Notes: generated from the letters alone by a model not told the origin. A stretch of 64,000 nucleotides of DNA from CF-39 sp035651155 (GCA_035651155.1 DASRGG010000021.1:1-64000); one strand, 5' to 3'. Counted from the stretch's first letter, positions 16,401 to 28,030 are shown. Program-made: numbers and translations.

Positions 16401-18065
16401 TCAGACCTGCATGATCACGGGCAGCACCATCGGGCGGCGCTTGGTGCGCTCGTACAGATACGACGAGACGATGTCGTGGATCTGATCGCGGATCGTCGCG
16501 ACCTCGGCGAGGTGCTCGCCGCTCTGCGTCTCGCCGAGGCCGTCGAGCACGCGCACGCGCGTGCGCTCCACCAGGTCGGCGGCGTCCTCTTCGGGCACGA
16601 AGCCCTTGGTCACGATGTCCGGTCCCGCGATGACCGCGCCCGTCTGCCGGTCGATGGTGAGCACGACGAGGAAGATGCCGTCGCTGCCGATCGACCAGCG
16701 GTCGCGCATCACCGACTGGCTCACGTCCCCGACGCCGAGTCCGTCGACGTACACGACGCCGGAGGCGACCTTCTCGCCGATGCGCGCCCCGCGGTCGGAG
16801 ATCTCGAGGACGTCGCCGTTGGTGATGACGAACGCGTTGTCGGGCCGCACGCCGAGGTCGATCGCGAGGCGCGCGTGCCGCACGAGCATGCGGTATTCGC
16901 CGTGGATCGGCACGAAGTACTTCGGCCGCAGGATGTTGAGGAGCAGCTTCAGCTCCTCCTGGCTCGCGTGCCCGGAGACGTGCGGACGGACGCCCGGATC
17001 GTAGATGACCTCGGCGCCGAGCTTGAAGAGGTTGTCGACGGTCCGCGAGACGAGCTCCTCGTTTCCGGGGATGGGCGTCGCGGACATGACGACCGTGTCG
17101 CCCTCCTTCACCACCACGTGGCGATGGTCGCCGAGCGCCATCCGCGAGAGCGCGCTCGTGGGCTCGCCCTGGCTTCCGGTCGTGATGATGCAGATCTCGT
17201 TGTCCGAGAGCTCGTCGATCTCCTTCGGTTGGATGAGCGAGCCCTCCGGCAGCGCGAGATAGCCGAGGTCGCGCGCGGTCTTGGTGTAGTTGTCCATGGA
17301 GCGGCCGACGATCGCGGTCCGCCGCCCCCAGAACGCGGCGATCTCGATGATCTGCTTGATGCGCGAGATGTTCGACGCGAACGTCGTGGTGATGACGCGG
17401 CCCTGCGCGCGCGCGAAGATCCCGTCGAGCAGCTCGCCGACGTGCCGTTCGGAGGGCGTGTACCCGGCGACCTCCGCGCGCGTCGAGTCGGACATGAGGA
17501 GCAGCACGCCCTTCGCGGCGATCGCGGCGAGGCGCGCGAAGTCGGTCTGCCGTCCGTCGACCGGCGTGTGATCGAACTTCCAGTCTCCGGAATGGACGAC
17601 GGTGCCCTGCTCGGTCTCGATGGTGACGCCGACCGCGTCGGGGATCGAGTGACACACCGCGTACGAGTCGCACGCGAACGCTCCGATCTGGAAGGGGCCG
17701 CCCGGCGCGATCTCGCGCGCGACGACCTTGTCGTGGAGCCTGTGCTCCTTCAGCTTCGTGCGCATCAGGCCGAGCGTGAGCTTGGTGCCGTAGACCGGGA
17801 CCTCGGGCATCTCGCGCAGCACGTACGGGAGCGCGCCCATGTGGTCCTCGTGCGCGTGCGTGAGGACGATGCCGCGCACCTGGGCCTTCTTCTGCCGCAG
17901 GTACGCGATGTCGGGGATGACGAGGTCGATGCCGAGCATCTCCTCGTCGGGGAACATGAGGCCCGCGTCGACGACGAGGATGTCGTTGCCCTGCTCGAGG
18001 GCGAGCATGTTCTTGCCGATCTCGCCGACGCCGCCGAGCGGGATGACCCGGAGGGGATCAGTCAC
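16401..18065 (-). CDS. rnj: ribonuclease J
   Basis: This 554-residue metallo-beta-lactamase/beta-CASP ribonuclease has the zinc motif HAHEDH at residues 70-75. HSGDWKFDHTP, SDSTRAE, the beta-CASP region (TTTFASNISRIKQI) and VSGHASQEELK, then VPIHGEYRML, complete the catalytic set. It has both endo- and 5'-exonucleolytic activity on mRNA and rRNA precursors. Start GTG at 18065 overlaps the end of the uracil-DNA glycosylase gene by 8 nt. Confidence 0.93.
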   Translation of the reverse strand: MTDPLRVIPLGGVGEIGKNMLALEQGNDILVVDAGLMFPDEEMLGIDLVIPDIAYLRQKKAQVRGIVLTHAHEDHMGALPYVLREMPEVPVYGTKLTLGLMRTKLKEHRLHDKVVAREIAPGGPFQIGAFACDSYAVCHSIPDAVGVTIETEQGTVVHSGDWKFDHTPVDGRQTDFARLAAIAAKGVLLLMSDSTRAEVAGYTPSERHVGELLDGIFARAQGRVITTTFASNISRIKQIIEIAAFWGRRTAIVGRSMDNYTKTARDLGYLALPEGSLIQPKEIDELSDNEICIITTGSQGEPTSALSRMALGDHRHVVVKEGDTVVMSATPIPGNEELVSRTVDNLFKLGAEVIYDPGVRPHVSGHASQEELKLLLNILRPKYFVPIHGEYRMLVRHARLAIDLGVRPDNAFVITNGDVLEISDRGARIGEKVASGVVYVDGLGVGDVSQSVMRDRWSIGSDGIFLVVLTIDRQTGAVIAGPDIVTKGFVPEEDAADLVERTRVRVLDGLGETQSGEHLAEVATIRDQIHDIVSSYLYERTKRRPMVLPVIMQV

Positions 18066-18678
18066 CGAACAACGTCATCTGATCCGCCCGCTTCGCCTCG
18101 GCCGCCGCGGGCGTCGCGGCGGCCGTCTCGTTGGCCAAGAGCAGTGCGAGCGCGGCGAAATCCGCGACCAGGGCGTCGCGGAGCGCGGGCTGATGCAGCG
18201 CCGCCGCGGGGTGATAGATCGGGAAGATGGTGAGGCCCTCGTGCGTGCGCGGCTTGCCGTGCACGCGCGAGATCGAGTCCGTCGGGAAGAACTTGTACAT
18301 GGCGTGACGGCCGAGCGTGACGACGACGCGCGGCTTCAGCACCTCGAGGTGGCGCCGCAGCCACACGTCGCACGCCGTCACCTCGTCGGGCAGCGGATCG
18401 CGGTTCTCGGGCGGCCGGTGGCGGACGACGTTGGTGATGAACACCCTCGAGCGGTCGAGCCCGATCCCCTTCAACAGCTCGTCGAGGAGCTGGCCGGCCG
18501 CGCCGACGAAGGGGCGGCCCTGCACATCCTCGTTGTAGCCGGGTGCCTCGCCGAGGAAGAAGACGCCGGACTCGGCGCTCCCCTCGCCCGGCACGGCCTG
18601 CCGCGCGCTCCGGTGCAGGGGGCACGCGGTGCAGGCGCGGATGTCCGCCGCGAGACCGCGCAGCTGCTCGTCGATCAT
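18058..18678 (-). CDS. type-4 uracil-DNA glycosylase
   Basis: This 206-residue family-4 (iron-sulfur) uracil-DNA glycosylase removes uracil from DNA. Motif 1 is GEAPGYNED (43-51), motif 2 is HPAA near residue 156, and ITNVVRHRPPENRDP is typical. Cys16 and Cys19 (CTACPL) with later cysteines fit a 4Fe-4S cluster. The C-terminal tail ends TLFGD, resembling beta-clamp-binding peptides (QMTLFGD), which would tether it to the replication sliding clamp. Confidence 0.9.
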   Translation of the reverse strand: MIDEQLRGLAADIRACTACPLHRSARQAVPGEGSAESGVFFLGEAPGYNEDVQGRPFVGAAGQLLDELLKGIGLDRSRVFITNVVRHRPPENRDPLPDEVTACDVWLRRHLEVLKPRVVVTLGRHAMYKFFPTDSISRVHGKPRTHEGLTIFPIYHPAAALHQPALRDALVADFAALALLLANETAAATPAAAEAKRADQMTLFGD

Positions 18679-18700
18679 CCGAGCGAATTATGGCTCGCGG

Positions 18701-19375
18701 TCACGGCTTCGTCGGCGCTTTCCGCGCGAGGTACACCACATCGGTATACGGGCGGCGGGGCATCTCGACGACGTCCACCAGGAAGCCGGCGCGCTCGAAC
18801 ATCGCGAGCGCCTCGTCGCGCGACGGGAAATAGAAGCGTTCGCGCCCGCCGCGGGTGAATCCGAGGCTGACGGTCACGATCTCCTGGGCATAGGTGAGCG
18901 CGTAGCGGGGGTCCATCCGGCGCTCCTGGGCCTTCACGATGAGCGGCCCACCTTCGCCGAGCGCGCTGGCGGCGTTCCGGAGCACCCGCTCCTGCACCTC
19001 GAACGGGAGGAGGTAGAGCACGTCGACGATCGTGACCGCGTCGCACTTGGGGGGTGCGTCGCTCGCGATGTCGCCGACCTCGAAGCGCAGCCACTGGGTG
19101 TCCTGGATCGCCTGGCGCGCCACTTCGATCTTGCGCGGGTCGAGGTCGATTCCGAGGACACGGCGCGTGGGCGACGCCTCACGCAGCACGCAGGCGAACA
19201 GGCCGTGACCGCAGCCGAGGTCGACGACGAAGCCCTTCTTGGGGACGTACCGCTCGACGACGGCGAGCTCGGAAAGGAAAGCGCGCCCGCGGACGAAGAG
19301 GCGCGCTCCGAGCGGCGCCGAGCGATACCGCTCGACCGCGCGGCGCAGGGCGCCGGTGGCCGTGCTGCCGGGCAT
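18701..19375 (-). CDS. class I SAM-dependent methyltransferase
   Basis: This 224-residue protein carries motif I VVDLGCGHGLFACVL near residue 58, the acidic strand VLGIDLDPRK, and a motif II-like VTIVDVLYLLP. The N-terminal part (YRSAPLGARLFVRGRAFL) is basic. The substrate is unknown; because it overlaps the ChbG-like and glycosyltransferase genes, a lipid or envelope-sugar methylation is plausible. Its ATG overlaps the preceding TGA by one base. Confidence 0.8.
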   Translation of the reverse strand: MPGSTATGALRRAVERYRSAPLGARLFVRGRAFLSELAVVERYVPKKGFVVDLGCGHGLFACVLREASPTRRVLGIDLDPRKIEVARQAIQDTQWLRFEVGDIASDAPPKCDAVTIVDVLYLLPFEVQERVLRNAASALGEGGPLIVKAQERRMDPRYALTYAQEIVTVSLGFTRGGRERFYFPSRDEALAMFERAGFLVDVVEMPRRPYTDVVYLARKAPTKP

Positions 19376-20169
19376 CAGTGCACCCTCCAGGCGACGCAGT
19401 CGTGGCCGAGCGCTTCCCGCAGGAGCGGGTCGGTGAGCAGGACGAGGTCGTCCTCGCGCCCGCCGACGAGGCTGTCGCTGCGCCGCAGCTCGTCGTCCGC
19501 GTAGCCCGGATGCGCGCCCAGCTCCCCCACGCCGGGGAGCGCCGCGAGGAGCGCGACCGTGGTCGCGTCCAGGCGCGGGCGCGCCGCGGTGAGGTCGATG
19601 AACCAGGCGTTGCCGGGTATCCGGCGGTAGGCGAGCTCGCAGACCAGCGAGGACGCGTGGATCGCGAGCTGCTTCGGGGCGAGCGTCAGATGCGGCGCGC
19701 GCCCGCGCCGGATCCAGCGTGCGCCGAGCTCGCGCGCCAGCACGGAGACGACGCGTGCGACCGGGGGCATGAGGTGGACGTGGCGGTGCGAATCCCAGGC
19801 CAGCGCCGGAACGCCCCAGCTCCGGGCGCGCTCCACCTGCGCGCGCAGCTCGGTCGCTACCTCGGCCGCGCGGACGCGGCCGGTGAAGAGACGCTTCGCG
19901 AGCTGGTCGAGCGGATAGAAGCGCCCGTCGTCGTCGCAGAGCGTGGCCACCGCCGACGGATCGCTCACCGGCGCGCCGCCGACGAGGTCGAGATGCACGC
20001 CGACCTCGAGGTCGCGCTCGGCGAGCGCGAGCGCCGCGCCCTCCTCGCTTGCCGGAAAGGTCACGAGGAGGCTGGTCGAGCGCACCACGCCGGTCCGGTG
20101 CGCTTCGAGGATGCCCGTGTTGACGCCCGCGGAGATGCCGAGGTCGTCGGCGGTCACGACGAGGCTCAA
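19375..20169 (-). CDS. ChbG/YdjC/HpnK-family carbohydrate deacetylase
   Basis: This 264-residue metal-dependent deacetylase has the family N-terminus LVVTADDLGISAGVNTGI with the metal-binding Asp pair, VGVHLDLVGG, and DSHRHVHLMPPV with the His ligands. The C-terminal LGAHPGYADDEL motif completes the site. It hydrolyses N-acetyl groups on sugars; in the hopanoid/envelope branch these genes cluster with GT2 glycosyltransferases, as here. Start TTG at 20169 overlaps the previous stop (TTGA). Confidence 0.87.
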   Translation of the reverse strand: MSLVVTADDLGISAGVNTGILEAHRTGVVRSTSLLVTFPASEEGAALALAERDLEVGVHLDLVGGAPVSDPSAVATLCDDDGRFYPLDQLAKRLFTGRVRAAEVATELRAQVERARSWGVPALAWDSHRHVHLMPPVARVVSVLARELGARWIRRGRAPHLTLAPKQLAIHASSLVCELAYRRIPGNAWFIDLTAARPRLDATTVALLAALPGVGELGAHPGYADDELRRSDSLVGGREDDLVLLTDPLLREALGHDCVAWRVH

Positions 20170-20894
20170 AGGCCGCCCCCGTACCGCCCGAGGATCGCGT
20201 TCAGACGGATGAGGAAGAGGTCGCGCAGCATGCGCGGCGCCTCGGCGAGGAAGTGGATGCTCGTCACGCGGTCCTGGACGAGCGTGAACGGGATCTCTCG
20301 CACGCGGTAGCCCGCGCGGCGCGCGAGGAACAGGACCTCGGCGTCGAACGTGAAGCCCTCCAGGCGCGAGCGCTCGAAGAGGTCCTTCGCGGCCTCGGCC
20401 GTGTACATCTTCCCGCCACACTGCGTGTCGTTCACGTCGATGGGCACGAGCAGATGGACGCAGCGGCGGAACACGACGCCGAGGAGGCTGCGCCACCACG
20501 GCCGCCTCACCACCGATCCCTTCACGTAGCGGGACGCGATCGCGATGTCGGCGCCATCGCCCAGCGCGCGCAGGAAGCGATCGGCGATGTCGATCGGGAT
20601 CGTGAGGTCCGAGTCGAGGAACATGATCGGGTCGCCCCTCGCGGCGAGGACCCCGGCGCGGACGGCCGCGCCCTTCCCGCGATGCGGCAGCGCGATGTAG
20701 CGGTAGTCGAGGCCGTTCCGCGGCAGGCTCGCGGCCGCGTCGGCGAAGGCCTTGGGCGTCGCATCCGTGGAGCCGTCGTCGGCGACGATGATCTCCGCGC
20801 GCAGGCCGCGCGCGAGCAGGTACTCCGCGCATGCGGCGAGGCTCGCCGGGAGCCGGCGAGCCTCGTTGTAGGCAGGAAGGATCAGGGAGAGGAT
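20166..20894 (-). CDS. GT2 glycosyltransferase (dolichyl/undecaprenyl-phosphate sugar transferase type), non-canonical start
   Basis: About 242 codons encode a GT-A fold enzyme: LSLILPAYNEARRLP, IIVADDGSTDATP, GKGAAVRAGVL and the DxD-like FLDSDLTIP. DTQCGGKMYTAEAA is typical of the dolichyl-phosphate glucosyl/mannosyltransferase branch. It would transfer a sugar from a nucleotide donor to a polyprenyl phosphate. The frame begins immediately after the pnp TAA and has no ATG, GTG or TTG before the first beta strand. ATC at 20894 gives a normal N-terminus (M-LSLILPAYNE); CTG at 20885 is the alternative. The next ATG, in FLDSDL, would remove the donor site. Confidence 0.8.
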   Translation of the reverse strand: MLSLILPAYNEARRLPASLAACAEYLLARGLRAEIIVADDGSTDATPKAFADAAASLPRNGLDYRYIALPHRGKGAAVRAGVLAARGDPIMFLDSDLTIPIDIADRFLRALGDGADIAIASRYVKGSVVRRPWWRSLLGVVFRRCVHLLVPIDVNDTQCGGKMYTAEAAKDLFERSRLEGFTFDAEVLFLARRAGYRVREIPFTLVQDRVTSIHFLAEAPRMLRDLFLIRLNAILGRYGGGL

Positions 20895-20897
20895 GCG

Positions 20898-23123
<2,226 letters not shown>

Positions 23124-23153
23124 GAGCCTTCTGTTGTGGATGCCGCGCCTATG

Positions 23154-23179
23154 AAAAGACCCAGGGGCCTCCCTGGGTC
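23154..23179 (-). terminator. rpsO-pnp intergenic terminator
   Basis: On the minus strand GACCCAGG pairs with CCTGGGTC around a 6-nt loop and is followed by TTTT. It lies between the rpsO stop and the pnp start, as the known rpsO terminator does in enterobacteria, and probably limits read-through into pnp. Confidence 0.75.
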
Positions 23180-23197
23180 ATCCGCACCGCGGGCTCG

Positions 23198-23470
23198 CTA
23201 CCGCCGCAGACCGAGCCGCCCGATGATCGCCTGATAGCGCTCGGGGCTCTTCCTGTGGAGGTACGCGAGCAGCCGCCGTCGCTGTCCGACCATCATGAGC
23301 AGCCCACGACGGCTCGAATTGTCGTGACGGGCTGTACGAAGGTGCTCGGTCAGGTGCTTGATGCGCTCGGTGAGCACTGCGATCTGGACCTCTGGAGAAC
23401 CGCTGTCCTTGTCGTCGCGGCGGTAGGCCTCGATCAGCTCACGCTTGGCTGTGGTCGTGGCGGACGGCAC
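23198..23470 (-). CDS. rpsO: ribosomal protein S15
   Basis: This 90-residue protein binds 16S rRNA in the platform and forms bridge B4. It has the expected length and S15 signature (TGSPEVQIAVLTERI equivalents: SGSPEVQIAVL, LTEHLRTARHD, RRGLLMMVGQRRRLLAYL). The first eight residues are a short Ser/Thr extension. It follows ribF and precedes the terminator and pnp. Confidence 0.95.
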   Translation of the reverse strand: MPSATTTAKRELIEAYRRDDKDSGSPEVQIAVLTERIKHLTEHLRTARHDNSSRRGLLMMVGQRRRLLAYLHRKSPERYQAIIGRLGLRR

Positions 23471-23541
23471 CCACTGTCCTTTCTTCTGATCCTTGGGATC
23501 TCGTTATTCGCTGGCTAGTGTACCGGAAAACGCCCGCTCGC

Positions 23542-24462
23542 CTAGCGGCCGCGTAACACGGCGCGCGTCCGCTCGACGTCCCCGGCGATCTGGGCGGCGA
23601 GCTCGCCCGCGCTCGCGAAGCTCAGCTCGTCTCGCAGACGCTCCACGAATTCCGCTCTCACGCTGTCGCCGTACACCTCGCCCGACCAGTCGAGCAGGAA
23701 TGCTTCGAGTCTCCGTTCGCCCGCGCCGAAGGTCAGCCGGACGCCGAGGCTCGCCGCCGCGGCCACACGCTCGCCGCTCACGTTCGCCCACATCGCGTAG
23801 ATGCCGTCCCGCGGCAGGAGCCGGTTGATCGGCACCGCGAGATTCACGGTGGGGAAGCCGAGCGCGCGTCCGCGCTTGTCGCCGTGCTCGACGGTCCCGG
23901 TCACGGCGTAGCGTCGGCCGAGCAGGCGCGCCGCTTCGCGCACGTCGCCCGCGAGCAGCGCGTTGCGGATGCGCGTCGAGCTCACGACGCGCCCATCGAC
24001 GGTCACGGGCGGCGCGACCTCCACGCGGAACCCGAGACGCGCACCGAGCTCGGTCAGGAGCGCCACGTCGCCGCCGCGATCGCGTCCGAACCGGAAGTCC
24101 TCCCCCACCAGCACCTCACGCACCTCGCCGGCCCCCGCGAGCCTGCGCGCGAACTCCTCGGGCGGCATCGCCGCGAACTCGCGCGTGAAGTGGAAGACCG
24201 CGACGGCGTCGGCCCCGGCCTCCAGCAGCAGGTCGCGGCGCTCCGAGACGTCCGAGAGCGCGGACGGCGGCGCCCCGGTGGCGAGGACCTCGATGGGGAG
24301 CGGATCGAACGTCGTGGCGACGGCACGGCCCCCGTCGGCGCGCGCGCGCAGGGCGGCGGCTCGGATCAGCGCGCGGTGCCCGACGTGCACCCCGTCGAAG
24401 ACCCCGATCGCGACGTGGAGCGGGCCGCGCGGCCATCCGGCGAAGTCGTGGAGCACGGTCAC
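23542..24462 (-). CDS. ribF: bifunctional riboflavin kinase / FAD synthetase
   Basis: This 306-residue enzyme makes FMN and then FAD. The N-terminal nucleotidyltransferase has GVFDGVHVGHRALI (HxGH-type site near residue 28) and SSTRIRNALLAGD. The C-terminal riboflavin-kinase domain has GDKRGRALGFPTVNL and the DGIYAMW strand. The ATG lies 22 nt after the upstream membrane glycosyltransferase stop. Clustering with truB, nrnA, rbfA and infB is usual. Confidence 0.93.
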   Translation of the reverse strand: MTVLHDFAGWPRGPLHVAIGVFDGVHVGHRALIRAAALRARADGGRAVATTFDPLPIEVLATGAPPSALSDVSERRDLLLEAGADAVAVFHFTREFAAMPPEEFARRLAGAGEVREVLVGEDFRFGRDRGGDVALLTELGARLGFRVEVAPPVTVDGRVVSSTRIRNALLAGDVREAARLLGRRYAVTGTVEHGDKRGRALGFPTVNLAVPINRLLPRDGIYAMWANVSGERVAAAASLGVRLTFGAGERRLEAFLLDWSGEVYGDSVRAEFVERLRDELSFASAGELAAQIAGDVERTRAVLRGR

Positions 24463-24484
24463 CCCGGAAGACTACGGAGCGGCG

Positions 24485-25930
24485 CTAATCGACGCTCGCG
24501 GGCGTCGGCTCCGCGAGCGGTGGCTCGGCGACCGGCGCGACCACGCGTTCCGGCGCGGGCCCGGGCGCGGGTGCCACGACGCGCGGACGCCGTCTGCGGA
24601 CGACCCGCCGCGACTCGCGACGGAGGAACGGCACCGGCGTGGCGATCGCGAGGATGTATCCGAGGTAGTTGCCCTGGAAGTAGCGTCCGAAGAAGAGGAA
24701 CGCCAAGAGCGTGAGCGAGTAGCCGGTCAGCATGGTCGCGAGGGTGGGATCGCGCCACAGCCTGCGCATCCACCAGAGCGCCACGGGCGTCGCGACGGCG
24801 AGCTCGATGACCGCGAACGGGAAGTCCGCTTGACGGTACTCGATGACTCCGAGCGCGAGCAGCAGCGCCGAGAACCCCATGCCGCTGATCGGGTAGCTCC
24901 ACGCCGCGCCGCCGGCGTTGTACCGGACGACGTCGTCGTAGAAGGCGGCGAAGTCGTTCGCGAGGAACGGGATGAAGGTCACCGCGAGGAAGATCGTGGC
25001 GGGCACGAGGGGCGCGAGGTCCGCCGCGGCGTCGCGCGCGCTCTTCGGCCTGCGGGTGGCGACGAGCCACACGAGCACGAACGGCAGGATCAACACGGCG
25101 TGGAGCTTCGCCGCGGCCGCCGCGGCGACGGCCAGCGAGCCGAGGGTGCGCCGCTCGCGCTGGAGCAGCGCGATCCCCGCGAAGAGGAAGGCCAGGACGA
25201 AGAAGTCGTTGCGTCCCTCGACCACGAACGGGAAGAGCTGCGGGTTCAGCGCGACGAGCGCGGTGGCGGCGAGACGGTGCTCGGTGCGACGGACGAGGAG
25301 CGGCACCACGGCGAGCGTCGCGACGTACGCCGGGAGGTAGAGGTAGCGCTCGTCCCAGAAGAGCCCGAGGTGATCGAAGACCCACACGAACGGTACCGTC
25401 ACCAGGAACAGCGACGGGAAGTACGTGAGGTGGTACAGGGCGGGGTTGTTCACCATCGGCCAGTAGAAGAGCGGTGTGTCGAGGTAGTCGGCGACGTACG
25501 GGTTCTGCCCCGCGACGAGCTTGCGCGCCGCCCACTCGATCATCAGCGCGCCGTCGTGGATGTAGGTGTACGGCTTCCCCGTCTCGCGGAGCACGATCGA
25601 GGCGATCGTGGGTGCGACCGCGAACGCGGCGACGATGGCCGCCAGGTGGATCGCGCGCTGCCGCGTCGTGAACGCCGCGCCCGATCGCAGGTCGCGCAGC
25701 GCATACGCGGCCGCGAGCACGCCGCACGAGAAGAGGAACACCGCGTCACCGCCCTGCGGGAAGAGCCGCCAGAGGGGCAGGTCGCGCGTGGCCGCGACGG
25801 TGGTGTGGTTCGCGAAGAGGAGCAGCCAGTTGAACAGGCCGATCCCCGCGACCGCGCGCGCGTCGATCGACAGCGCCCGCCACGTCTCGAGCACGCCGCG
25901 CCCCGCGCGCTCGAGCGCTCTCGCGATCAT
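24485..25930 (-). CDS. polytopic membrane glycosyltransferase-like protein
   Basis: This 481-residue protein has about ten to twelve hydrophobic helices. YTYIHDGALMIEWAARKLV followed by NPYVADYLDTPLFYW is the type of acidic first loop found in polyprenol-phosphate-dependent GT-C mannosyltransferases (GT87/DUF2029 and related), with NGNDFF-like GRNDFF later. The C-terminal tail (about 435-481) is cytoplasmic, Arg-rich then Pro/Ala-rich. It would transfer a lipid-linked sugar outside the membrane. ATG at 25930 has AGAGGGG upstream and overlaps the truB stop (ATGA). Exact substrate unknown. Confidence 0.7.
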   Translation of the reverse strand: MIARALERAGRGVLETWRALSIDARAVAGIGLFNWLLLFANHTTVAATRDLPLWRLFPQGGDAVFLFSCGVLAAAYALRDLRSGAAFTTRQRAIHLAAIVAAFAVAPTIASIVLRETGKPYTYIHDGALMIEWAARKLVAGQNPYVADYLDTPLFYWPMVNNPALYHLTYFPSLFLVTVPFVWVFDHLGLFWDERYLYLPAYVATLAVVPLLVRRTEHRLAATALVALNPQLFPFVVEGRNDFFVLAFLFAGIALLQRERRTLGSLAVAAAAAAKLHAVLILPFVLVWLVATRRPKSARDAAADLAPLVPATIFLAVTFIPFLANDFAAFYDDVVRYNAGGAAWSYPISGMGFSALLLALGVIEYRQADFPFAVIELAVATPVALWWMRRLWRDPTLATMLTGYSLTLLAFLFFGRYFQGNYLGYILAIATPVPFLRRESRRVVRRRRPRVVAPAPGPAPERVVAPVAEPPLAEPTPASVD

Positions 25931-26709
25931 GCGTTCCCCTCTTCTTGCGCGACGAGTGTACCGGCGGGCGCGGTCAGATAGCGGTCGTCGAGGGCGAGCA
26001 GCGCGTCGTCCGCGGCGCGCAATCGCGCGAGCGCGGCGTCGCGGCCCTCGCGGCGCAGCCGCTCGATCCCGACCGCGCCGGAGACGTCGAGCGCCCCGAC
26101 CGCGAGGCGTCGCAGCGACGCGAGGTGGGCCGCCGATCCGCACGCCCGGCCGAGATCGCGCGCGAGCGAACGCACGTACGTGCCGCTCGAGCACACGACG
26201 ACGAGCCCGAGATCGGCGTCCGAGGACCAGGCTGTCACGTCGAGCCGAAGGACCTGCACCTCGCGCGCCGCGAGCGCGACCGTCTCGCCCGCGCGGGCGC
26301 GCGAGTAGGCGGTGCGACCCCCGACCTTCACGGCCGCGTATGCCGGCGGCACCTGCGAGATGGCGCCGCGAAATCCCGCGAGCGCCGCCTCGGCGCGCGA
26401 GCGCTCGGGCGGCGGCGCCTCGGCCGTCACGGCCCCGGCCGCGTCGTCGGTCGCCGTCTCGGACCCGAAGCGGACGACCGCGGCGTACACCTTGGGCGCG
26501 GTGTGGATCCGCTCGACGAACTTCGTCGCCGAGCCGACGAGAACGGGAAGCAGTCCGGTCGCGAGCGGGTCGAGGGTCCCGCCGTGGCCCACGTGCTTCT
26601 CACCGAGCACGCCGCGCACGACGGCGACGACGTCATGCGAGGTCCACCCCGCGGGCTTGTCGATCGCGAGGACGCCGGCCGGCGCGTTCCCCTGGATCAG
26701 GGGACCCAA
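25927..26709 (-). CDS. truB: tRNA pseudouridine(55) synthase
   Basis: This 260-residue enzyme makes pseudouridine 55 in the T-loop of tRNA. The catalytic Asp47 lies in GHGGTLDPLATG, preceded by IDKPAGWTSHDVV. AYAAVKVGGRTAYSRAR and SSGTYVRSLARDLG are family landmarks. It overlaps the end of nrnA by 13 nt. The normal C-terminal PUA region is reduced. Confidence 0.94.
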   Translation of the reverse strand: MGPLIQGNAPAGVLAIDKPAGWTSHDVVAVVRGVLGEKHVGHGGTLDPLATGLLPVLVGSATKFVERIHTAPKVYAAVVRFGSETATDDAAGAVTAEAPPPERSRAEAALAGFRGAISQVPPAYAAVKVGGRTAYSRARAGETVALAAREVQVLRLDVTAWSSDADLGLVVVCSSGTYVRSLARDLGRACGSAAHLASLRRLAVGALDVSGAVGIERLRREGRDAALARLRAADDALLALDDRYLTAPAGTLVAQEEGNA

Positions 26710-27680
26710 GAGGCGACGGCGTCATCCTGCGGCGCGAGCGCGGCGCGCGCCTCGGCGAGGATCTCGTCCCGGACCCGCGCCAGGTCGCCCCGGACGAGCG
26801 CCCCGGCCGCCCGCACGTGCCCCCCGCCCCCGAACTTGGACATGAGCGCCACCGCGTCGACCGCGGGCGCCCACGCCGACGTGCGGCACGAGACCTTGAC
26901 CATGCCGTCGGTCTGCTGATTGAACAGGAGCGCCACGCGCATGCCGTGCGAGCGCGCGACCTGCTCCACCAGCCCGCTGATGTCCTCGTCGCGCGCCTCG
27001 GCGTCCGCGAAGTCGGCGGGCCCGATCTCGGTCCAGACCAGCGTGCCCCCGAGCTCGCGGCGCATGCGCGCGAACGCGTGGCCCCAAAGGCGCAGCGCCT
27101 CGAAGCGCTTGTTGCGGAAGATGTTGTAGGTGATCGACTGCAGGTCGGCGCCCGCCTCGCGCAGCCGCGCCGCGCGCTCGAGCACGCGTCCGTCGGTCGA
27201 GGGGAACTGGAAGGATCCCGTGTCGGTCATGATCCCGACGAGCGCCGCCGTGGCCATGTCGGGCGTCCACGTCACGCCGAGCGCGTCGATCACGCGCGAC
27301 ACGATCTCCGCGCACGCCGCGGACGCGACGTCCACGAGGTTCACGTCGCCGAAGCGGTCGTTCGACGTGTGGTGGTCGATGTTGACGATGCGCGGACCCT
27401 TCGGCAGCGGGAACTTCGCGCGCTCGAGCGATCCGAAGTCGACCGTGACGACGAGATCGGCGTCCGGTGGTGGCGCGTCGGAGCGGACGGTCCCGGCACG
27501 CGGGAGGAAGCGCTGCGCCTCGGGCACGCCGTCGGCGCAATGCAGGCTCACCTGCTTCCCCATCGACTCGAGCGCGAGGCCGAGCGCGATCGCCGACCCG
27601 ATCGTGTCCGGATCCGGGTCGCGGTGCGAGACGATCGCGATCCGGCGCGCGCGGCGCAGCTCGGCGAGCACGTCGTTCAC
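26697..27680 (-). CDS. nrnA: DHH/DHHA1 phosphoesterase (NrnA-type nanoRNase)
   Basis: This 327-residue protein hydrolyses short RNA oligonucleotides and 3'-phosphoadenosine-5'-phosphate or cyclic dinucleotide products. The DHH metal motifs are VSHRDPDPDTIGSA, VTVDFGS and NIDHHTSND; the DHHA1 substrate motif is GGGGHVRAAG near residue 285. Placement between rbfA and truB is typical. It starts at GTG with a GTGA overlap with rbfA. Confidence 0.93.
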   Translation of the reverse strand: MNDVLAELRRARRIAIVSHRDPDPDTIGSAIALGLALESMGKQVSLHCADGVPEAQRFLPRAGTVRSDAPPPDADLVVTVDFGSLERAKFPLPKGPRIVNIDHHTSNDRFGDVNLVDVASAACAEIVSRVIDALGVTWTPDMATAALVGIMTDTGSFQFPSTDGRVLERAARLREAGADLQSITYNIFRNKRFEALRLWGHAFARMRRELGGTLVWTEIGPADFADAEARDEDISGLVEQVARSHGMRVALLFNQQTDGMVKVSCRTSAWAPAVDAVALMSKFGGGGHVRAAGALVRGDLARVRDEILAEARAALAPQDDAVASWVP

Positions 27681-28030
27681 TGGCGCCCCCGTTCCTTCGC
27701 TTCGCGCAGCAGCGAGCTGATCCGCGCGGAGCGCTCCGCCGAGCGGTCCGAGACGAAGAACAGCTCCGGCACGAAGCGAAGGTCCACCCGCGATCCGAGC
27801 TCGTGACGGAGGTAGGGTTTGGCCTCGGTCAGCGCGCGCATCGTCGTGGCGATCTGCTCGTCGTCGCCCAGGACGCTGACGTGGACCTTCGCGGTGCGCA
27901 GGTCGTCGGTGGTCTCCACGGCCGTCACGGTCGAGAACGCGATCCGCGGGTCGCGCAGCTCCTCGCTGATGATCGTGCCGAGCTCGCGCTGCAGGAGCGC
28001 ATTGACGCGATCGGCGCGCTTGAAGCTCAT
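27677..28030 (-). CDS. rbfA: ribosome-binding factor A
   Basis: This 117-residue KH-like protein helps mature the 30S subunit. RADRVNALLQRELGTII, ELRDPRIAFSTVTAVE and LRHELGSRVDLRFVPEL are the family pattern. ATG at 28030 was preferred because it overlaps the infB stop (ATGA) and gives the usual length; the longer open frame upstream is inside infB. Confidence 0.94.
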   Translation of the reverse strand: MSFKRADRVNALLQRELGTIISEELRDPRIAFSTVTAVETTDDLRTAKVHVSVLGDDEQIATTMRALTEAKPYLRHELGSRVDLRFVPELFFVSDRSAERSARISSLLREAKERGRQ